The translations under genes were made by a program, and so were the position numbers. DNA of 64,000 bases from Hyphomicrobium sp. CS1GBMeth3. GTDB taxonomy: Bacteria > Pseudomonadota > Alphaproteobacteria > Rhizobiales > Hyphomicrobiaceae. The notes beneath the pieces are model-generated. The model was not told the origin of the DNA and searched no databases. It saw only the letters and a program-made list of their open reading frames with translations. The DNA is taken from assembly GCF_900117455.1 (NCBI RefSeq), contig NZ_FPHO01000002.1, positions 434,001 through 498,000 on the forward strand, read 5' to 3'. Positions 59,885-64,000 of the stretch are shown one piece after another (the stretch's first letter is position 1; every line of letters begins with the position of its first letter).

Positions 59885-61876
59885 ATGAATGTGCTTGGCA
59901 AGGGAAAGACGGCAACGGTTCGGTCTTCCGAGTACACTCATACGAAGGGGATCATCGACGAGATAACACGCAGCGAGGGCAGCGTCGCTGACGGAGTTCC
60001 AAACATCGTTGCGTCGTCCTGGAGACGCTGCGTCAGGGAGTACAAACTCGATCGGTCCCGGCACAAAGGGCCGGAGATCGTCACGACAAACGAGTTCAAG
60101 CGCGCGGCTGATCCGCTCGATCTTCTCATTCACGTGGCCAAACCGGAGATCGATTGGCTCATGGGGAGGGTGGCGCCGCTGAACTACGTTATCATGCTCT
60201 CCGATTCCAATGGCATCGCGCTCGACGTGTTGAGCTCAACTCCGCCCGATCAGGCATTGCGCCGCGTGGGCGTGTGCGCGGGGGCCGATTGGCGCGAGGA
60301 TCAAGCAGGGACAAACGGTATCGGCACGTCGATTGCCAGCAATTGTGCGGTCACCGTTCATCGTTCGCAGCATTTCTTTCTCAATTACTCGGGCCTCACT
60401 TGCACGGCGGCCCCGATCGTGGATTCGAACGGTAGGGTGATCGCGGCGCTTGACGCCTCGTCGGTGGTGAACCTGCCGCAAGAAATGCAGTCGTTCGTGC
60501 TCGAGCTAGTTTCCGCAACGGCGCGACGTATCGAGCGGCGCTATTTTCTGGAGCGCAACCGTAGCAGGACCATTCTGCGGGTCGAGGCGGGGCTCGTCGG
60601 CGCGCAGGATGGCAACGGACTTATGCTTGCGCTGGACGACACTGGCCGCGCCGTGGAAATGCTGGGCGGTGCGGGCGGCGATCTTCGTATCGCCGATTGC
60701 CAGGCCATTTTAGGTAATCCGGTTTGCGATATCATGGAGGTCAATTGGCAGGATGTCGCCCGTGGCCATGAGGACGCCTCCGTCGAGCGCATAGGTATCG
60801 CGCGGCTTAAGGGCAGGGACCGTCCGTGTTTTGCGAGTCTCACGATGCCGCACCGCTCCAGCGGAGCCAGACTTGCCAAGTTTGCTTCCATTTCTCAGCG
60901 TGCGGCAAAGCCGCAAACCGTCACCGGTAACTGCCCGCTCGACCTCGATTTGCTCGCCGGTAGCGATCCAGTCATGCGCGGGCATGTCGAGACGATCCGC
61001 AAGCTCGTCAACAAGCGACTGCCAATCCTGCTGCAAGGGGAGAGCGGAACGGGCAAGGAAGAGTTCGCGCGTGGCATCCATGAGGTCGGGTCGCGTGCGA
61101 CCAAACCTTTTGTAGTCATCGATTGCTCGTCCATTCCTGAAAGCTTGATCGAGAGCGAGCTGTTCGGCTACGAGACGGGAACATTCACAGGCGCCCGTCG
61201 CGAGGGGCGGCGAGGGCGCATTGCCGAGGCAAACGGCGGTACACTGTTTCTCGACGAGATCGGTGATATGCCGCTCGCGCTGCAGACGCGGCTTCTTCGT
61301 GTTCTGGCACAGGGCGAGATCGTGCCGCTCGGTTCCGCGAAGCCGATCAAGGTCGATTTCAACCTCATATGCGCAAGCCATCAGAATCTGCTGAAGATGG
61401 TGTCGGAGGCAAGGTTTCGCCAGGATCTCTATTACCGGATCGCAGGCATCCGGTTGGAGCTTCCATCCCTCAGGGCGCGTGCCGACAAGGCTAACGTCAT
61501 TCTAGGCGCGTTGGAGATCGAAGCGACCCACATGGGGTTCAGTGCGACGCCGCGCGTTTCTCCGTCGGCATTTGCCATTCTTCTCGCGCATAAGTGGCCG
61601 GGCAACATGCGCGAGTTGCGCCTAGCCTTGCGCTACGCGTTGGCTAGCTCCGGAGGCGACGAGATCGCGGATAGTCGATTGCCAGACTGGCTCAATCTCG
61701 ATGGTACGGGCGCTTCCAGCGACGCGTCGGGCGACGATGGCCCGGTTGCTCCGGATTTGATCGAGGTTCTAGAGCGCAACCGCTGGTGCATCTCCGACGC
61801 CGCATGTGAGCTCAGGGTCAGCCGGCAGACGCTATACCGCTGGATCAAGAAACAAAACCTCAATCGGCCAAGCTGA
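59885..61876 (+). CDS. acoR: Sigma-54-dependent activator, AcoR type
   Basis: Enhancer-binding protein of 663 residues. An N-terminal AcoR-like GAF sensor (about 60-300: DWREDQAGTNGIGTSIASNCAVTVH) precedes the AAA+ domain with GESGTGKEEFARGIH (about 383), the sigma-54 loop written GTFTGA instead of GAFTGA (about 430) and LFLDEIGDMPLALQTRLLRVL, then a Fis-type helix-turn-helix (ISDAACELRVSRQTLYRWI). The ATG follows GGGAGGGG. Relatives such as AcoR and BmoR respond to acetoin or alcohols and control alcohol oxidation. It lies downstream of lldR and is the best candidate regulator of the two sigma-54 promoters near 52.3-52.8 kb. Confidence 0.9.
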   Translation: MNVLGKGKTATVRSSEYTHTKGIIDEITRSEGSVADGVPNIVASSWRRCVREYKLDRSRHKGPEIVTTNEFKRAADPLDLLIHVAKPEIDWLMGRVAPLNYVIMLSDSNGIALDVLSSTPPDQALRRVGVCAGADWREDQAGTNGIGTSIASNCAVTVHRSQHFFLNYSGLTCTAAPIVDSNGRVIAALDASSVVNLPQEMQSFVLELVSATARRIERRYFLERNRSRTILRVEAGLVGAQDGNGLMLALDDTGRAVEMLGGAGGDLRIADCQAILGNPVCDIMEVNWQDVARGHEDASVERIGIARLKGRDRPCFASLTMPHRSSGARLAKFASISQRAAKPQTVTGNCPLDLDLLAGSDPVMRGHVETIRKLVNKRLPILLQGESGTGKEEFARGIHEVGSRATKPFVVIDCSSIPESLIESELFGYETGTFTGARREGRRGRIAEANGGTLFLDEIGDMPLALQTRLLRVLAQGEIVPLGSAKPIKVDFNLICASHQNLLKMVSEARFRQDLYYRIAGIRLELPSLRARADKANVILGALEIEATHMGFSATPRVSPSAFAILLAHKWPGNMRELRLALRYALASSGGDEIADSRLPDWLNLDGTGASSDASGDDGPVAPDLIEVLERNRWCISDAACELRVSRQTLYRWIKKQNLNRPS

Positions 61877-61976
61877 GCCGGCCCTGCCGGGTCGAGCGTC
61901 ACGTTTGATGAATGAGGGCACAGACACATCCCACGCAGCCAGTTTGCTAGCCTCTGTGCGATCCTCGACCTCGCGA

Positions 61977-63116
61977 TCAAAGACGCGAGGGACCGCAACC
62001 GATTGCGTATTGGTGTGTGGGACCAAGCCGAATTGGTACTCGCCGCTGACCCCATCCGCCAGGGTTTCTCTCGAACACGCCGGGGATGGCCGCGCCGCAG
62101 GTGCCGCAGCTATCAGCGTCGGCCAAGTTCCACGCGGTGATCCTGTACCAGTCGCGGCCGATCACGCGGGCCCCGCACGCCGGGCAGTAGGTGCTTCCGC
62201 CGGCCTCGTCATGGACATTGCCTGTATAGACGTAGTGCAAACCGATCTGGCACGCGAGGTCGCGTGCCATCGTCAGCGTATGTGCTGGGGTGTGCGGCAC
62301 ATCGAGCATCTTGTAGTCCGGATGGAAGGCCGTGAAGTGCAGAGGGACGTCGGGCCCGAGCTTCGTCATCACCCATTCGCTGAGACGTCTCACCTCCTGT
62401 GGGCTGTCGTTGTGGCCGGGGATCAGGAGCGTTGTGATTTCAAACCATACCTCGGTCTCGCGTTTCAAGTACTCGAGTGTATCGAGGACCGCGGCGAGAC
62501 GGCCGGTACAGAGGCGATTGTAGAACTCCTCTGTGAAGGCCTTGAGGTCGACGTTGGCCGCGTCCATCCAAGTGAAAAGCTCCTCGCGCGCTTCGGAGCC
62601 GATATAGCCGGCGGTTACCGCGACATTCTTGATGCCGCGCTTGCGAGCGACCTTGGCGACGTCCACCGCGTATTCGAGGAAGATGACCGGGTCGTTGTAG
62701 GTGTAGGCAATGGATTTCGAGCCGGTTGCAATCGCCGCACGCACGATGTCCTCGGGAGAGGCTTCATCCTGCAACCGGTCAAGCTCGCGAGCTTTAGAGA
62801 TGTCCCAGTTCTGGCAGAACTTGCAGGTGAGATTGCAGCCGGCCGTGCCAAAGGACAAGACGGGTGAACCCGGGAGGTAGTGGTTCAAGGGTTTCTTCTC
62901 GATCGGATCAACGCAGAATCCAGACGAGCGCCCGTAGGTGGTGAGCACGATCTGGTCGTCCTGCCGGCCCCGCACGAAGCAAAGGCCGCGTTGGCCCTTG
63001 TGCAGCCTGCAAAATCTGGGGCAGACGTCGCACTGGACGCGCCCATCCTCGAGCCGGTGCCAATACCGGCCAGGAATACCTTTCAATTGCTCGATACCGG
63101 TCATAGAGTTCGCCAT
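61977..63116 (-). CDS. amrS: AmmeMemoRadiSam system radical SAM enzyme AmrS
   Basis: Radical SAM protein of 379 residues. An N-terminal Cys set (CDVCPRFCRLHKGQRGLC) precedes the SAM cluster motif CNLTCKFCQNWD and YTYNDPVIFLEY, EITTLLIPGHND; the C-terminal region has a zinc-ribbon-like pair (YCPACG, CGTCGAAIPG). AmrS, MEMO and AMMECR1 form a conserved three-gene system of unknown chemistry. It is divergent from the MEMO gene with only about 26 bases between the starts. Confidence 0.92.
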   Translation of the reverse strand: MANSMTGIEQLKGIPGRYWHRLEDGRVQCDVCPRFCRLHKGQRGLCFVRGRQDDQIVLTTYGRSSGFCVDPIEKKPLNHYLPGSPVLSFGTAGCNLTCKFCQNWDISKARELDRLQDEASPEDIVRAAIATGSKSIAYTYNDPVIFLEYAVDVAKVARKRGIKNVAVTAGYIGSEAREELFTWMDAANVDLKAFTEEFYNRLCTGRLAAVLDTLEYLKRETEVWFEITTLLIPGHNDSPQEVRRLSEWVMTKLGPDVPLHFTAFHPDYKMLDVPHTPAHTLTMARDLACQIGLHYVYTGNVHDEAGGSTYCPACGARVIGRDWYRITAWNLADADSCGTCGAAIPGVFERNPGGWGQRRVPIRLGPTHQYAIGCGPSRL

Positions 63117-63142
63117 GAGCCGCGCTAAAGGATGTGCGCGTC

Positions 63143-63949
63143 ATGCTCCTCAACCGTACAACCGCTGGGCCACGACCTGCGGCCGTTGCAGGATCATTCT
63201 ATCCTGCCTCAGCGGAGCACCTCGGTCGAACGGTGTCGGCCCTCCTAGCGGCCGCGCGCTCGAGAGAGCAGCCCGGCCTTCGCGGCATCATCGCGCCGCA
63301 CGCCGCCTATGTCTACTCCGGCCCCACGGCTGCCGAGGCATTTGCGAGCATGCGCCATTTGAAGGGCAGCATCGACCGGGTCATCGTCGTCGGTCCAGCC
63401 CATTATGTTCCGTTTCGCGGCGTGGCGGCGCCGTCGAGCACAGCGTTTGCCACCCCGCTCGGTGAAAGTCCTGTCGAGACCTCCGCGGTTGCTGCAATGG
63501 CCGAGGCGGGGCTCGTCGTGATCGACGACGAGCCGCATGCACCTGAGCACGCCCTAGAAGTCGAGCTTCCGTTCCTGCAGGCTATTTTCGGCCCGCTGCC
63601 CATTGTGCCGCTGCTCTTCGGCTTGACCTCCGCCCGGGCAGTCGCGGCCGTGCTCGCGCGGGTGTGGACCTGCAAGACGTTCCTGGTCGTGAGCTCCGAC
63701 CTCTCCCACTATGAGGAGTACGAGGATGCTTGCCGCCATGACGCGAGTACGGCTCGCTCGATCGAAACGCTCGACGAGGGTGCAATCGGCCCGGCCGACG
63801 CTTGCGGCCACCTCGCGATCCGCGGGGCTCTCATCGAGGCGAAGCGCCGGTGTGCTTCTGTCTTGCGGCTCGATCTGCGCAATTCGGGCGACACCGCAGG
63901 CGATAAGCGGAGCGTTGTCGGCTATGGCGCCTGGGCGTTCACAACGTAG
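63143..63949 (+). CDS. amrB: AmmeMemoRadiSam system protein B (MEMO)
   Basis: MEMO-family protein of 268 residues with a dioxygenase-like fold. Conserved His/Asp/Cys positions are APHAAYVYSG, VVGPAHYVPF, EHALEVELPFLQ and VSSDLSHYEEYEDA. The ATG at 63143 has AAGGA eleven bases upstream; a GTG three codons earlier is too close to it. It pairs with the divergent amrS; the AMMECR1 partner is not in this window, which ends 51 bases later. Confidence 0.92.
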   Translation: MLLNRTTAGPRPAAVAGSFYPASAEHLGRTVSALLAAARSREQPGLRGIIAPHAAYVYSGPTAAEAFASMRHLKGSIDRVIVVGPAHYVPFRGVAAPSSTAFATPLGESPVETSAVAAMAEAGLVVIDDEPHAPEHALEVELPFLQAIFGPLPIVPLLFGLTSARAVAAVLARVWTCKTFLVVSSDLSHYEEYEDACRHDASTARSIETLDEGAIGPADACGHLAIRGALIEAKRRCASVLRLDLRNSGDTAGDKRSVVGYGAWAFTT

Positions 63950-64000
63950 CGGGTCCGCCGGCCCGCGTAGAGATGGGCTGGGGATTGCCGGCGGGCTATC

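Overview
The window looks like chromosomal DNA of a GC-rich alphaproteobacterium of the order Hyphomicrobiales, most likely a methylotroph related to Hyphomicrobium. The grounds are a PQQ biosynthesis pair (pqqC, pqqE), a PQQ alcohol dehydrogenase with a lanthanide-type active site, a 400-residue NAD formate dehydrogenase of the Pseudomonas sp. 101 type, a dihydropteroate-synthase-like protein of the kind found beside methylotrophy genes, PHA synthase, a Rhizobiales-type porin and an FnrN/FixK-type regulator. The genus is inferred. No rRNA, tRNA, CRISPR array, insertion sequence or phage gene was recognised.

Layout. 0.1-6.7 kb: exported phosphoesterase, pqqE/pqqC, PfkB kinase, flavin reductase, Hsp20, small membrane protein. 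6.7-10.3 kb: Mla-type lipid transporter (mlaE, mlaF, mlaD fused to an auxiliary domain) and an exported protein. 10.5-18.4 kb: acyltransferase-like protein, GGDEF/EAL protein, methyltransferase, CbiZ-like amidohydrolase, pterin-synthase-like protein, and a frameshifted nucleotide-transporter-like gene. 18.4-25.8 kb: zinc alcohol dehydrogenase, LysR regulator with formate dehydrogenase, HPP membrane protein, phosphoglycolate phosphatase, Fnr regulator, two hypotheticals. 25.9-33.3 kb: LuxR solo, type I secretion ABC/HlyD pair and two unusual repeat proteins, with palindromic lux-box-like sites. 33.6-40.5 kb: PHA synthase, SDR-DoxX fusion with a DUF2269 protein, CBS protein, HPF/cold-shock fusion, S41 protease. 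40.9-46.3 kb: pyruvate dehydrogenase complex (aceE, aceF, lpdA). 46.4-61.9 kb: a periplasmic oxidation island. 62.0-63.9 kb: AmmeMemoRadiSam pair.

The oxidation island reads as one system. A five-gene minus-strand operon encodes a Tat-exported Rieske protein, a PQQ alcohol dehydrogenase carrying the extra Asp of lanthanide enzymes, an exported hypothetical, and a [2Fe-2S]/molybdopterin pair of the isoquinoline-oxidoreductase (periplasmic aldehyde oxidase) type. A porin is divergent from it. Both transcription units have near-consensus sigma-54 promoters facing away from a central palindrome cluster, and a sigma-54 activator of AcoR type lies 6-7 kb away. Between them sits a complete L-lactate module (lldP, lutABC, GntR regulator). 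I infer alcohol entry through the porin and periplasmic oxidation to aldehyde and acid.

Two further regulatory themes emerged. TTGA-N6-TCAA boxes lie before fnr, phaC, hsp20 and in the pqqC/kinase gap, with a weaker one before the alcohol dehydrogenase, suggesting a local Fnr/FixK-type regulon. The type I secretion locus carries CTG-N10-CAG dyads before both repeat-protein genes, suggesting control by the adjacent LuxR solo. A strong terminator with no gene upstream of it, at 33.3 kb, marks a possible small RNA.
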